Assembly (NCBI GenBank): GCA_023525715.1
Contig: CM042016.1
Coordinates: forward strand, 66,588,882-66,652,881
From: Cichorium intybus
Lineage: Eukaryota; Streptophyta; Magnoliopsida; Asterales; Asteraceae
DNA: 64,000 nucleotides
Direction of reading: 5' to 3'
Shown here piece by piece: positions 43,508-54,437 of this stretch. A program made the translations under genes and the position numbers. The notes under the pieces are model-generated. The model was not told where the DNA came from. It ran no database searches and saw only the letters and a program-made list of their open reading frames with translations. The stretch's first letter is position 1, and each line of letters opens with the position of its first letter.

Positions 43508-45297
43508 TGATATTGCCTCATTTATACATATATTTCGGGCAATATCGAGTACTTAAAAATGTGTTTTTGGTTTAATTTCAAGATAAAAGGTACTTATTTA
43601 ATTTAATTACCAAAACACAGGAAAAATTGCTTTATTGAGAAGAAGGAGCTGAATTCAAGCCTTGGAATGAAGAAAAAGGAGTAAAAGATCTATCGGGAAA
43701 GAAAGAGCCAAAGAGAGCGTATTCTGGGCTAAAGAACGAAGAATTAAGTCAAACAGACCATAGATCGCGACCCTATCACCATGAGGATCACGACCCTATC
43801 TTCTGACGAATGCGTGACAATAGCTGACCAAAGGATCGCGATCACGGCTCAAAATCGCGACCTTACAGAGATCGCGACCCGATCTCCTCGAGGATCGCGA
43901 CCCTACCCACCAACTACAGTCCACAAAGTCAGAATAGCGGCCGACTGCGAAACTCAATTCATACATGATCGCGACCCGATCCCCTACCCACCAACTACAG
44001 TCCACAAAGTCAGAATAGCGGCCGACTGCGAACCTCAATTCATACATGATCGCGACCCGATCCCCTATAGGATCGCGACGTGATCCTCGCTGGGCAGTAG
44101 TATAAATAGAGGCTTTCTCTTGTTGTTTTAGACACACAATTCAGATCAAAAACTCTATACCTGGAGAATAACCCTCTATCCCCCTGCTCTCGACCTCCCT
44201 TCTCAAGGAATGAATCTATGCTAGCGGAAGTCACGAAGAACGATCAAGAACATCATTGCTCGGATATTCGGTTTGCTTACTATGTTTAGCTTTCTTATAT
44301 ATTCAGTGTGTTGCATGTTTATGATTATGGAGTAATTCCTTTGTGCTTTTACTTATAATAGATGAAACTTATAATTATATTTTGATTGATATAAAATCGG
44401 ATATTGCATGTTTTATAATTTATTTAGCATGTTTATTTAACCGACTCATGCATATTAAGAATCTATCTTTGAAACTTATAACTGAGTTATATTTAGTATA
44501 GATGACCATTCTTACTAAATTAACTTGTATCATAATATATATGATTCATATATATTTATGACTAGTGATGGACCAAATCCTAGGATAAGATACAAACAAA
44601 GAATCTTATATGCATATGTCAAAACTGTATTAGTGGACCAAACTATACAACTCATTTTGATTTTCATGACCATTGATATCAAAAGCTACAAATAAATCAT
44701 GCAGAGTACGAACAAATGAAATGATTAATTGGAATAATTAATTTACAGGACCAATGAAATTAATAATCCTTTTTAATCATAAAATTAGATTGTTGGACCA
44801 AGACATCTGATTAACTTAGAAATCGGTATTTAACTTGTTAATATCCATTGCACATTATTATCAATCGGAATATTGTTATAAGGAGTAATCACCTCTGAGT
44901 AAAAGCATATTTGTTCAAACTATCTGTTCGGTGTAACTTCAACCTTGTTACCATTTTCTTACTCATTATTCCTATTTATCTGTTGTTACAATCTCTTCAC
45001 CAAATTCAATTACACAAAATCCCCCCTCTTATCTCTTTTGTTGTTATAAATTATTAATTGATAATTGATTTTCTTTAATTTAAACCAATTCCCTTGGGTT
45101 CGACCCGGACTTACCATTACTATATTACAACCGATTAGGTACACTTGCCTAGTTGTGTTGTTTTCATTCATGGTATTTCCCTGTTATAAATTCAAAACTT
45201 ATGAAAAGACATTACAAAGACAATATTGATCTTCAGTATTCCAAAAATAAGTGATATCATTTTGGTATATAAAATATGTATGTCTGAAAACACATCA
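43508..45297 (+). repeat. 5' LTR of G (1,790 bp)
   Basis: TGATATTGCC to ACACATCA. Pairs of GATCGCGACCC occur at 43763-44080, then TATAAATA at 44101-44108. An 81-bp tandem duplication (43906-43986, 43987-44067) carries one motif. The R/U5 part is AT-rich. Confidence 0.95.
43763..44080 (+). promoter_or_regulatory. Pairs of GATCGCGACCC, 23 bp apart (5' LTR of G)
   Basis: Pairs start at 43763/43786, 43870/43893 and 44048/44071, each exactly 23 bp; single copies at 43834, 43853 and 43967. Many are followed by GATC, giving the inverted repeat GATCG-CGACC-CGATC. The last pair ends about 20 bp before the TATA box. The 3' LTR has them at 54692/54715 and following. Confidence 0.75.
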
Positions 45298-45303
45298 AGT
45301 TTT

Positions 45304-45321
45304 TGGCGCCGTTGCCGGGGA
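45304..45321 (+). other. Primer-binding site, tRNA-Asp type (G)
   Basis: Exact TGGCGCCGTTGCCGGGGA six bases after the LTR. Confidence 0.95.
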
Positions 45322-45402
45322 TTACGGTTTTAAGTGCAAGAAATCATTTATTAATATAATTTATTTTATTATTATCTCACCCCGTTGTTCCTCAGATAGT
45401 AT

Positions 45403-46152
45403 ATGAGCAGGAGTTCAAACTCTCCTTTGACTCCACAGTTTCAAGAACCGGAACAAGAATTTCGCAGACGACGAAGACACGCAAGATTAATGGCAGACAT
45501 TGCAAATCTTTCCTTGGAAGAATATGCAAGTCGCACACAAGAAGAAACAGGCCAAGGACTAGTTCGTCCCACAATTCCAGATGGGACACATTTTGAAATA
45601 AAAGGCCAATTCCTACATCTTCTAAGGGAAACTTTGTTCACAGGAAAAGATGCTGAAGATGCCAACCAACATGTGGAATCTGTCCTTGAAATAGTCGATT
45701 ACTTTCATATTCCTGGAGTCACTAAAGATGCTGTTATGTTACGAGTATTTCCAATAACACTCCAGGGAGCAGCAAAAAGATGGTTAAAAGCTGAACCCCC
45801 AAGAACAATAAAGACTTGGGAAGAATTAAAAACAAAATTTATTAAACAGTTTAGCCCACCTTCTAAAATTGCCAAAATGAAAGCAAAAATCCAAAATTTT
45901 CAACAAATGGACGATGAAACACTTTATGATGCATGGGACCGTTATAAAGAAATGCTCCAAAATTGTCCACAACATGATCTTAATCCACATCAAGTTGTGC
46001 AAACTTTTTATAACGGAATTAATGTAACTACTCGTCAAATGGTTGATTCGCAGGGTCCAATTCCAAAGAAAACTCCAGTAGACGGATATGCATTAATTGA
46101 AGAATTAGCCCAACACTCACATCAGTGCACTCTTCAAGAGACTCATCCTTAA
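45403..46152 (+). pseudogene. Athila gag, N-terminal and core region (G)
   Basis: ATG at 45403 begins MSRSSNSPL and leads into the gypsy gag core: FEIKGQFLHLLRE, HVESVLEIVDYF, VFPITLQGAAKRWLKAEPP, KTKFIKQF, YDAWDRYKEMLQNCP. The frame ends at TAA 46150-46152. The true continuation is in the next frame (SSLRKKPTDE, then a TAA at 46173-46175, then ADGLAALNAKLDALGRDM), so one frameshift near 46,140 and one stop separate this part from the nucleocapsid. Full-length gag would assemble the particle. Confidence 0.9.
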
Positions 46153-46214
46153 GAAAGAAGCCAACTGACGAATAAGCCGATGGATTAGCAGCCCTCAATG
46201 CCAAACTAGACGCT

Positions 46215-48164
46215 TTGGGGCGAGACATGAAAAAGGTAAACCAAACAATCCATGCCATTCAGGTAGGCTGTGACAACTGCAGTGGACCGCATCTTGCAAG
46301 AGATTGTCCACTTGATGAAGATGGAAAAAGAAAGGAAAGTGTTTGTTATTTATCCGGAGATCGATTTGATGAAAGAAGGCCACGAAACAATAATTGGAAG
46401 CCTTATGAAGAATACAAAAAGGATCAAGCTGAGAAGTATAAACAAAACGGGCAAGGATACTACCAAAGAGAACCACCCTTTGATCCACAAAGACAACCCG
46501 AGAAGAAACCAAGTTTTGAAGAAATGATGTCTAGATTTGCAGAAGCTTCAGACAAAAGACACAGAGCAACCGAAGAATTAGTAAAGAAAATAGGAGTAAC
46601 TACAGAATCTTCACTCCGAAACCAACAAGCTTCAATTTTAAATATTGAAACCCAAGTTGGTCAAATTGCTCGAGTCTTACATGAAAGATTCCCTGGTACT
46701 TTACCAAGCAACACAGAGCAAAATCCTAATGCGCAAGCCAATGCAATTACAACCAGAAGCGGTAAGATTTTAGAACCATCAATTCCCATAAACACTAACT
46801 CTTCCTCTAAAGCGCAGGAAGCTGAAAAACTACCAGAAAAGAATGAGGAAGAATCAGAAGAAAGACCACCGCCAATACCCATCAAGAATTATAAACCACC
46901 AGTTCCCTACCCACAACGTCTGAAAAAGGAAAAACAAGAAGAAGAATACATGAAGTTTTTAGAACACATAAAATCATTGCATATTAATATACCTTTTGTT
47001 GAGGCCGTTGCACAAATGCCTAAATATGCAAAGTTTTTAAAAGATCTTCTTTCAAATCGAAAGAAACTTGAAGAAGCATCTAATGTGATTCTAAATGAAC
47101 AATGCTCAGCGGCAATGTTGAACAAACTACCTAAAAAGATGACTGATCCAGGAAGTTTAACATTACCATGCCAGTTTGGTAATTTAACTTTTAGTCATGC
47201 TTTAGCAGATTCAGGTGCAAGCATCAACCTCATGCCATATTCATTTTACTCTAAGCTTGATTTGCCTGAACCTAAACCGACACGAATGGCGATCCACTTG
47301 GCAAACAAATCAATAACATATCCAAGAGGTATAGTGGAGGACTTGTTGGTAAAGGTAGATAAATTTGTTTTTCCTGCAGATTTTGTTGTTCTAGACATGG
47401 AAGAGGATGAACAGGTGCCGATAATTCTGGGAAGACCATTCTTAAGCACAGCAAGAGCTTTGGTAGACATCCGTGAATCTAAGCTCACACTCAGAGTTGG
47501 AACTGATGCCATAACATTTGGAATTGATCAATCCATGAAACATTCCAAGACATGTGATGATGCGGTGTATTTCATTCATACTTTTGACACCATTTTGGAG
47601 AATGAATTGCAAGAATTGGAGAAAAGAAATCTAGAAAGCATGATGCCTATGGAAGAAGAAGAATTTAACGCCAACGAGGAGATTGAGAAACTAGAAAAAT
47701 TACTAGAAGAAGAAAAAGTGCCTAGTAATTCGTCTACAACCAATGAGAATCAAGATTCAGAGCCAAAGACGCCTAATCTCAATACTCTACCTCCTCATCT
47801 TGAATATGCTTATCTAGATGAAAACATGCAATTGCCTGTAATAATAAATGCTCTTTTGTCAATTGCAGAAAAAACGAAGCTGGTGGCTGTCCTCAAGAAA
47901 AGGAAGAATGCCATAGCCTGGAAAATCTCAGATATTAAGGGAATAAGTCCTTCATACTGTTCCCATAAAATTCTCATGGAAGATGAAACCAAGCCTAAAA
48001 TACAACCCCAAAGACGTTTAAATCCTAAAATGCAAGAAGTTGTAAGAAACGAAGTTGTGAAATTGCTAGATTCAGGGATAATATACCCCATTTCAGACAG
48101 TCCATGGGTCAGTCCCATTCATGTAGTGCCAAAAAAGGGAGGAATAACCGTTTTAAAAAAATGA
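46215..48164 (+). pseudogene. Nucleocapsid, protease and reverse transcriptase N-terminus (G)
   Basis: One open frame of 649 codons. Near residue 19 is a C-x2-C-x3-H-x4-C knuckle (CDNCSGPHLARDC), usual for Athila. The protease active site is LADSGASINLMP with the catalytic Asp at about residue 332 (47208-47210), followed by the GRPFL-STARALVD block. After an acidic linker the reverse transcriptase starts (PQRRLNPKMQEVVRNEVVKLL, then SPWVSPIHVVPKKGG). The frame is lost in an A-run at 48,155-48,170. Confidence 0.9.
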
Positions 48165-48174
48165 AAAAAACGAA

Positions 48175-48822
48175 TTAATCCCCACCAGAACAGTAACCGG
48201 ATGGAGAGTATGCATAGACTACCGTAAATTAAATGACGCTACTCGCAAAGACCACTTTCCATTACCGTTTATTGATCAAATGCTTGAAAGGCTTGCTGGT
48301 AAAACTTACTATTGCTTTTTAGATGGTTTTTCAGGATATTTTCAGATCCCAATCGACCCACTGGATCAAGAAAAAACCACCTTCACATGTCCCTATGGAA
48401 CTTTTGCATACCGAAGGATGCCATTTGGACTCTGCAATGCACCAGCAACGTTTCAGAGATGCATGACTGCCATATTTCACGAAATGGTAGGGGATTTCAT
48501 GGAGGTATTTATGGATGACTTTTCTGTATTTGGAGATACTTTTGACGAATTTTTAACCAGTCTTGATAAAATGCTTGAAAGATGCGAGAAAACTAATTTG
48601 GTGTTGAATTGGGAGAAGTGCAATTTCATGGTTCAAGAAGGAATAGTTCTTGGGCATAAGGTGTCAAATCAAGGAATAGAAGTGGACAATGCCAAAGTGG
48701 AAACTATATCAAAATTGCCGCCACCTACAAACGTGAAGGGAGTGAGAAGTTTCCTAGGACATGCAGGATTTTATCGTCGATTCATAAAGGATTTTTCAAA
48801 AATAGCGAGACCATTAACTTAA
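48175..48822 (+). pseudogene. Reverse transcriptase palm and thumb (G)
   Basis: Continues from TVTGWRVCIDYRKLNDATRKD through GFSGYFQIPIDP, MPFGLCNAPATFQR and the catalytic VFMDDFSVFG (Asp codons 48514-48519), then LVLNWEKCNFMV, GIVLGHKVS and FLGHAGFYRRFIKDFSKIARPLT. All catalytic residues are present. Frame-shifted relative to the upstream ORF and ended by a TAA at 48820-48822. Confidence 0.92.
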
Positions 48823-48828
48823 TTACTA

Positions 48829-49770
48829 TTGAAAGAAGCAAAATTTGAATTTTCAACAGAATGCTTAAATTCGTTTAACACTTTAAAAGAAAAATTGGTC
48901 TCGTCTCCAATTCTAATTGCACCAAATTGGAATTTACCTTTTGAATTGATGTGTGATGCAAGCGACTATGCAGTTGGAGCAGTTCTCGGGCAAAGGGTGG
49001 AAAAACATTTCCAACCTATCTTTTATGCTAGTAAAACCCTCAATCCAGCACAAGAAAATTATACAACAACAGAAAAGGAATTACTAGTAGTGGTCTATGC
49101 ATTTGATAAATTCAGACCATACCTAATTTTGTCTAAAACAACTGTCTTTACAGATCATTCTGCTTTAAAATATTTGTTCTCAAAACAGGACGCAAAACCA
49201 AGACTCATACGTTGGATCCTCCTGTTACAAGAATTTGATCTGGAGATAAAAGACAAACCAGGAATGGAAAATGTAGCAGCAGACCACTTGTCCAGACTGG
49301 AAAACCCAAAGATGGAACAACTTAAGGAAACAGACATCAACGATAATTTTCCTGATGAATACCTATTGAATGTAGACGCAGAACTTCCTTGGTACGCTGA
49401 CATAGTTAATTATTTGGCTGCAGGTGTACTTCTGAAGGGAATGACACATCAACAGAAAAAGAAATTCTTCGCAGATGTAAAACATTACTTCTGGGACGAT
49501 CCATATCTGTTTCGAGTCAATGCAGACAACATAATTAGAAGATGTGTTTATGGAAAAGAAATTCAGAATATCCTGGAACATTGTCATCAAGGACCAGCTG
49601 GAGGACACCATAGTGCAAATTATACAGCGAGAAAGATATTTGAAGCCGAATTTTATTGGCCAACAATTTTCAAGGACACCAAGAGGTATGTGAAAGAATG
49701 TGATTCATGCCAACGATCAGGAAACATCTCATCCAGGAATGAAATGCCACAGGGTATGCGGAATTTTTGA
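48829..49770 (+). pseudogene. RNase H and integrase zinc-binding region (G)
   Basis: RNase H blocks: LMCDASDYAVGAVLGQ, YTTTEKELLVVVYAFDKFRPYL, VFTDHSALKYLF and AADHLSRL. The integrase N-terminal zinc finger follows: H-C-H-Q-x-A-GGHH, then YWPTIFKDTKRYVKECDSCQR. The frame shifts near 49,750 into the integrase core frame. Only a stop separates this part from the reverse transcriptase. Confidence 0.92.
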
Positions 49771-50659
49771 CATTTGGGGAATCGATTTTATGGGACCATT
49801 CCCAAATTCATGTGGAAACAAATACATTTTAGTTGCTGTCGATTATGTGTCAAAATGGGTTGAAGCCCAGGCTTTACCCACTAATGACGCACGAGTTGTA
49901 GTAAAATTTCTAAAAAAATTGTTTTCACGATTTGGTGTACCAAAAGCTCTAATCAGTGACATGGGGACTCATTTTGCAAATGCACAACTCGAAAAAACTC
50001 TAAAAAAATATGGAGTTCAACACAGATTTGCAACCCCTTATCACCCACAAACCAGTGGGCAAACTGAAGTCACGAATAGAGCAATAAAAAGAATTCTGGA
50101 AAAATCAATTGGTACCAATAAGAAAGAATGGTCTAATAAACTCGATGATTCTTTATGGGCTTTCAGAACAGCTTATAAAACACCTATTGGTACGACACCA
50201 TATAGGTTGATATACGGTAAAGCATGTCATTTACCTGTGGAGATAGAACATAAAGCATACTGGGCGTTAAAAAACTGTGATCTTGATGAAACAAATATCC
50301 GTTCTAACCGTTTAATGCAGATAAACGAGTTAGAAGAGTTAAGGAACGAAGCATATGAGAATTCCTTAATTTACAAAAATCGCACTAAGAAATGGCATGA
50401 CGCACGATTGCAAAAGAAAACGGAAATTGCACCAGGAGATCAGGTACTTTTATATAACTCGAGATTGAAGTTATTTCCAGGAAAACTCAAGTCAAGGTGG
50501 TATGGGCCGTACAAAGTGAAAACCGTATTTCCATACGGTACTGTTGAATTAATAGACAAAAACGACGTAAGCTTCAAGGTTAACGGACACCGGGTGAAGC
50601 ACTACGAACAAGGAGTCCGTTGTAAAGAAGGAGAGGATGTACCCCTCTCAATCATTTAA
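49750..50659 (+). pseudogene. Integrase core and C-terminus (G)
   Basis: Catalytic triad in context: WGIDFMGPFPNS (Asp), SDMGTHFANAQ (Asp) and SGQTEVTNRAIKRIL (Glu), then the GKACHLPVEIEHKAYWA block typical of Athila and a basic C-terminus with KSRWYGPYKV. The frame is open to 50659, so this domain by itself is intact; it lost its connection to the upstream frame by a short deletion near 49,750. Confidence 0.92.
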
Positions 50660-50863
50660 AAAAATTTAAAAGCAGGGGTACGGGTCTGAGCTTTCGACCC
50701 AGATAAAGAAAGCAGTGCGAGGAAAAGACATTTATTTTTATTCGATTGGGTTGTAATAATTTTAAGACAATTTAATTTTATGTTGTGTGTTAAATAAAAA
50801 ATAAATAATAAAAATAAAGATCATCAATGGAAAAACAGGAAAAGAAAAATGCCACAGATCATG

Positions 50864-51616
50864 GATCGCGACCCGATCCGGAGGCCCATAGGGGCGCGAT
50901 CTCAAGCGAACCGGAAAGACCAAACCCGTGATTTTTACAGATCGCGACCCGATCCAGTAGTGTATCGCGACCCGACGAAGCCCGAGGGTTAAAAACAGAT
51001 CCGGTCATTTGGTTTCAATTTACCCCACAATCGCATCCCGATCTCCACGGTAAATCGCGACCGAGGCTTTTTCCAATTTTTTCTAGATTCGTAATCATCA
51101 AGCAAGGTATGTAAACCCTCGATTCCTTTTCAATTTACATTACGAAATTGGTAGATATTTTGTGATATTTGAAATAAAATTAGGTTTTATTTGATTCTCG
51201 GTTTTCAATGTTATTTGCCCATTTAGATGTTAGATCTATCCGAGAACTAAATAAACTAGTTAAAACCCTCTTAGATAGTTAAGTTTCGGCTTGAAAATGA
51301 GTAAAATCGGAATGTTAGGTCGGATATTCAAGGATCGCAACCCGATCCTTGAAGAAATTCGTCAATCGCGACCCTACGGTTGAATGTCCCATGAACTTGT
51401 TCATCGATCGCGACCCTATCGTTTATAGGGTTCCAAGATCGCGACCCTATGACCTCGTCCCTATGTTCAAAGATCGCGATCCAAAACCCATCCGACCCAT
51501 CCGACGATCGCGACCCGATCCGGATGAAGATCGCGACCCGACATCGACCAGGAGCCGGACTGACCATCCCGATTGCACCCCTGATCGCGACCCGACCCAC
51601 AAGGGCATCGCGACCC
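50864..51616 (+). promoter_or_regulatory. GATCGCGACCC motif cluster between pol and the last ORF (G)
   Basis: The LTR motif recurs at least 14 times. Pairs exactly 23 bp apart start at 50940/50963, 51506/51529 and 51583/51606; other spacings are 24, 31, 31 and 35 bp. The first part (50864-51063) precedes the predicted splice donor; the second (51333-51616) lies within the predicted intron, just before its pyrimidine-rich end. No ORF explains it. Confidence 0.7.
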
Positions 51617-51693
51617 GATCTCTGATCAGGGGAAAATTTTATTTTATTTTCAAGCTAATTCTTTTCTATTTATTGTTATTTCTTATTTCACAG
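51117..51693 (+). other. Predicted intron before the Athila-type ORF (G)
   Basis: Donor GCAAG/GTATGT at 51116/51117 and acceptor after a T-rich run, TTATTTCACAG, ending 51693; the ATG is at 51698. Length 577 bp. Same arrangement as in C. Confidence 0.5.
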
Positions 51694-51697
51694 ATAA

Positions 51698-53104
51698 ATG
51701 GCAGGAAGAGGGGAACAAAACCCACTAGCCGAGGAGTTACCTTCGCATACATGGCTACAATTTCCAACAACAATTAGCAATGCGAGGAGACAAAGATACT
51801 TTGGAGAACTGGGCAGGATTCATAAAAAAGACGTTCATGTGCCCCCCTCTTTGGATTGGGAATACGCGGCAACGATCGGGCTGCACCACCGTTTGGCACC
51901 GTTCACAACAAAAATTCACGCCGCAACCGGATTTACATGCCATGCGTGGGACAGACTGTTCCACGTCCAGGAGCCCATAATCAGAGAGATCACTCTGGAG
52001 TTCCTATCCACTGTACAGTTCGAGCAGTACAGGGATTTATTGGATAGGACGGCTTTCTCTTTCAGACTGGGAGGAGTTAGCCGCGAGTGCAGTGTGATGG
52101 AGCTAGGGATACGCCTAGGGCTATACACACGGGAGGAGACCGCCTCGCCTATGTTTTCCACTTTCTTCGAGGCTTGCCATAGGATCCCGCCCGAAGAGTT
52201 CTGCCTGGCAGATGTTTGGGGTATGCTGGCCAATGAGGCATATGACTCACATACCGCGGTGGAGAGCATGCTCCGCTCCCCTGTCCACCGTGTGCTTCAC
52301 AGACTCATCGCCTCTACGGTTAATCACCGTAAAGGAGGCGATAAGGTGCCGGTTGATGATGTCTTCTATCTATGGTGCCTGACATCTGAGGGTGTGTGCC
52401 TCAACCTTCCATATACACTGGCTGTCTTCCTTTCCAGGAAGTCAAAAGGGGCAAAGAGGAATAGCCCCATCTCTGGAGGGCATCTTATATCCAGAATGGC
52501 CATATCGTATAACGTCTTCTCATCTCCACACGCACGGGGACTCACCAGGTCAGATCCTCGTTTTATGAACAGGAGTTACCTATATCAGATGAGAGTGATC
52601 GATCAGGACGATCGCATTCGAGAGGATGACCCTGTTGAGCAGGAAGAAGACATGGACGCACAGCCTGAGCCACAGCCCGAGCCACAGCCACAACCACAGC
52701 CTGATCCACAGCCAGCCCCCGGTGCTCACCGACGATGCCGGCAGAGATCTCCGATACAACAGGATGTACCAGAGCAGGAGATCGATCTACGCTTCCTATC
52801 CCAGCAGATCAGTAGGATGGATCTGAGTAGACAGCGTGATGCACAGAGGATAGAGAGCAGCATTCAGGGCATACAACACGACATCCAGATGCTTGAGCGC
52901 GACATACTGCGGAGACAGGTTCACGATCAGTGGGTGTCACATTCGATGCAGGGGTTCTACGAGAGTCAGGGTTACCAGCCCTCCATTCCATACCCGACTT
53001 ATGTTTCGCCTGTTCCCACATGGTTTGAGCCTCCAGATTTCCTGCAGGACTACGGTGATGGCGGTGGCACCTCAGGTTCAGCTTTTGATGATATTGATGA
53101 TTGA
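51698..53104 (+). CDS. Athila-type ORF after pol, intact (G)
   Basis: 468 codons, open from ATG 51698 to TGA 53102-53104. The N-terminal two thirds contain FTCHAWDRLFHV, ITLEFLSTVQF, FRLGGVSRECSVMELGIRLGLYT and GGHLISRMAISY, matching the ORF of C in order and resembling the ATHILA ORF-1 family. Residues about 325-345 are Pro/Gln repeats (PEPQPEPQPQPQ), followed by a heptad-rich coiled-coil (QQISRMDLSRQRD to LERDILRRQ) and a Tyr/Pro-rich tail ending FDDIDD. It occupies the envelope position of retroviruses, but I see no signal peptide or convincing membrane segment. It is the only undamaged long ORF of G. Expression from a spliced RNA is suggested by the acceptor just before the ATG. Confidence 0.85.
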   Translation: MAGRGEQNPLAEELPSHTWLQFPTTISNARRQRYFGELGRIHKKDVHVPPSLDWEYAATIGLHHRLAPFTTKIHAATGFTCHAWDRLFHVQEPIIREITLEFLSTVQFEQYRDLLDRTAFSFRLGGVSRECSVMELGIRLGLYTREETASPMFSTFFEACHRIPPEEFCLADVWGMLANEAYDSHTAVESMLRSPVHRVLHRLIASTVNHRKGGDKVPVDDVFYLWCLTSEGVCLNLPYTLAVFLSRKSKGAKRNSPISGGHLISRMAISYNVFSSPHARGLTRSDPRFMNRSYLYQMRVIDQDDRIREDDPVEQEEDMDAQPEPQPEPQPQPQPDPQPAPGAHRRCRQRSPIQQDVPEQEIDLRFLSQQISRMDLSRQRDAQRIESSIQGIQHDIQMLERDILRRQVHDQWVSHSMQGFYESQGYQPSIPYPTYVSPVPTWFEPPDFLQDYGDGGGTSGSAFDDIDD

Positions 53105-54437
53105 CTTTATTTTATTGTATTTAAATACATTTGGATTTTTTTTTATTTTAGTGTGGTGTGTTTGTTTTTATTTATTGATGTGTTTTATTTTTTGTGGTGT
53201 GGTTAATATTTTCTCTGAGCATTGATACAGAATATAGGTTTCAACAGACGCTGGCAGTCAGTTCAGCAATCTTCTTCTGTGGAAAGATGTCCTTAAAACA
53301 AAACGACTCATTACCCAAGGGGAGTCCATTCCAATTAAACTCCTCTTTGATTTAAAAAGATATATGCAATAAAATTATTGTATAAAATAAGTGTAGGGTA
53401 AACAAGTCAAACTGCAATAATTAACTGAGCCAAATAAAATTTTATCTTAAACATCATTTCCAAAAATTGAATGCTGAGAAGATAATTGTTAAGAAAAGTG
53501 TTTTGAAAATAAATTCGTAGGTTAAACTTGATTTTATGCTCTTATTTTCTAGTTTTTTTATATTTTCATATAAAATTTAATTCTTTAAATGACAAGTAGT
53601 TAAAATGATAATTACAACAGGTTTTGCATAAATAACGAAATAGACCCATTGAAAATCAAGTCTTGTCAAAACAGGTTGAGTCAGTTTCCCTAAATCGCGC
53701 GAATGCTATGACTAAATTAAGGAAAATAAGCCTCGTTAAAAGAACTTCAGATGATAAATCTAATGAAAAGCAAGAATCAAGTAATGTTACACCATAAGAT
53801 TGAGACTCAGGAAGGAAATTCAATCAGTGGCCTTTGACATTCGAGCAAGTAGACATAAAATGGGGCCTACGGGCATTTCTACTCCTTATTACCTAAAACC
53901 AACTGGTTTGGGATAATATTGTCGAAAGCTCGCTACACGGGTGTCATCGAAAGTCATGGGATTTCCTTAGTGACCTTTGGAATTTGAATTAGTAAACTCT
54001 GTACAGTTGTGAGTTGAAAATTTGTAATCAAGAGTTCCATAGAAAGTCACGAGTTTCAAAGGTGCGGTAAAAATGGAGAAAATAACTGAACTTGATAAAC
54101 TTAGTCCAGCATTATTTTTGGGAAACTTGACAAAAGATTTTGAGATAAAAGAAAATTTTAAGGGTGTATTCAATGTTATGTAAAAATGAGTATTTTTCAA
54201 TCTAAACATTTGTCATTAATAGAAATAGATTTTATGTAAAATTTTGGAAGGTTAGAAATACGCGCATAAGGCTAGGTATAATCTACTATGTTTATTCTTA
54301 AAACCTTATTCTTAACATCGGTAAATAATGCTAGATCTGTGATAGCAATTGGAAAGTTGTTTGGATATCAAATTTCTTAGCTGAGTTTGAAATTGTAGTT
54401 TGCTCGAGGACAAGCAAAGTTCAAGTGTAGGGTATTT
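53105..54437 (+). other. 3' untranslated region of G
   Basis: AT-rich, no ORF. Contains blocks with the same wording as the 3' region of C (cagtggcctttg, gaaagctcgctacacgg, gaaagtcatgg), supporting common descent. Ends in gcaaagttcaagtgtaggg just before the LTR. Confidence 0.7.

Noticed and set aside
43781..44137. Overlapping ORFs on both strands with repeated Arg/Asp/Pro peptides
   Set aside because: They are translations of the GATCGCGACCC motif cluster and the 81-bp duplication inside the LTR of G; the same happens at 54710-55066 and 51328-51777.
45095..45115. tRNA-like B-box sequence (GGTTCGACCC) near the LTR end of G, also at 56025
   Set aside because: No cloverleaf or anticodon arm around it; it is a normal part of this LTR family.
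51698..53104. Calling the last ORF of G a retroviral envelope gene
   Set aside because: No signal peptide, cleavage site or clear membrane segment is visible. Position alone does not make it an envelope.
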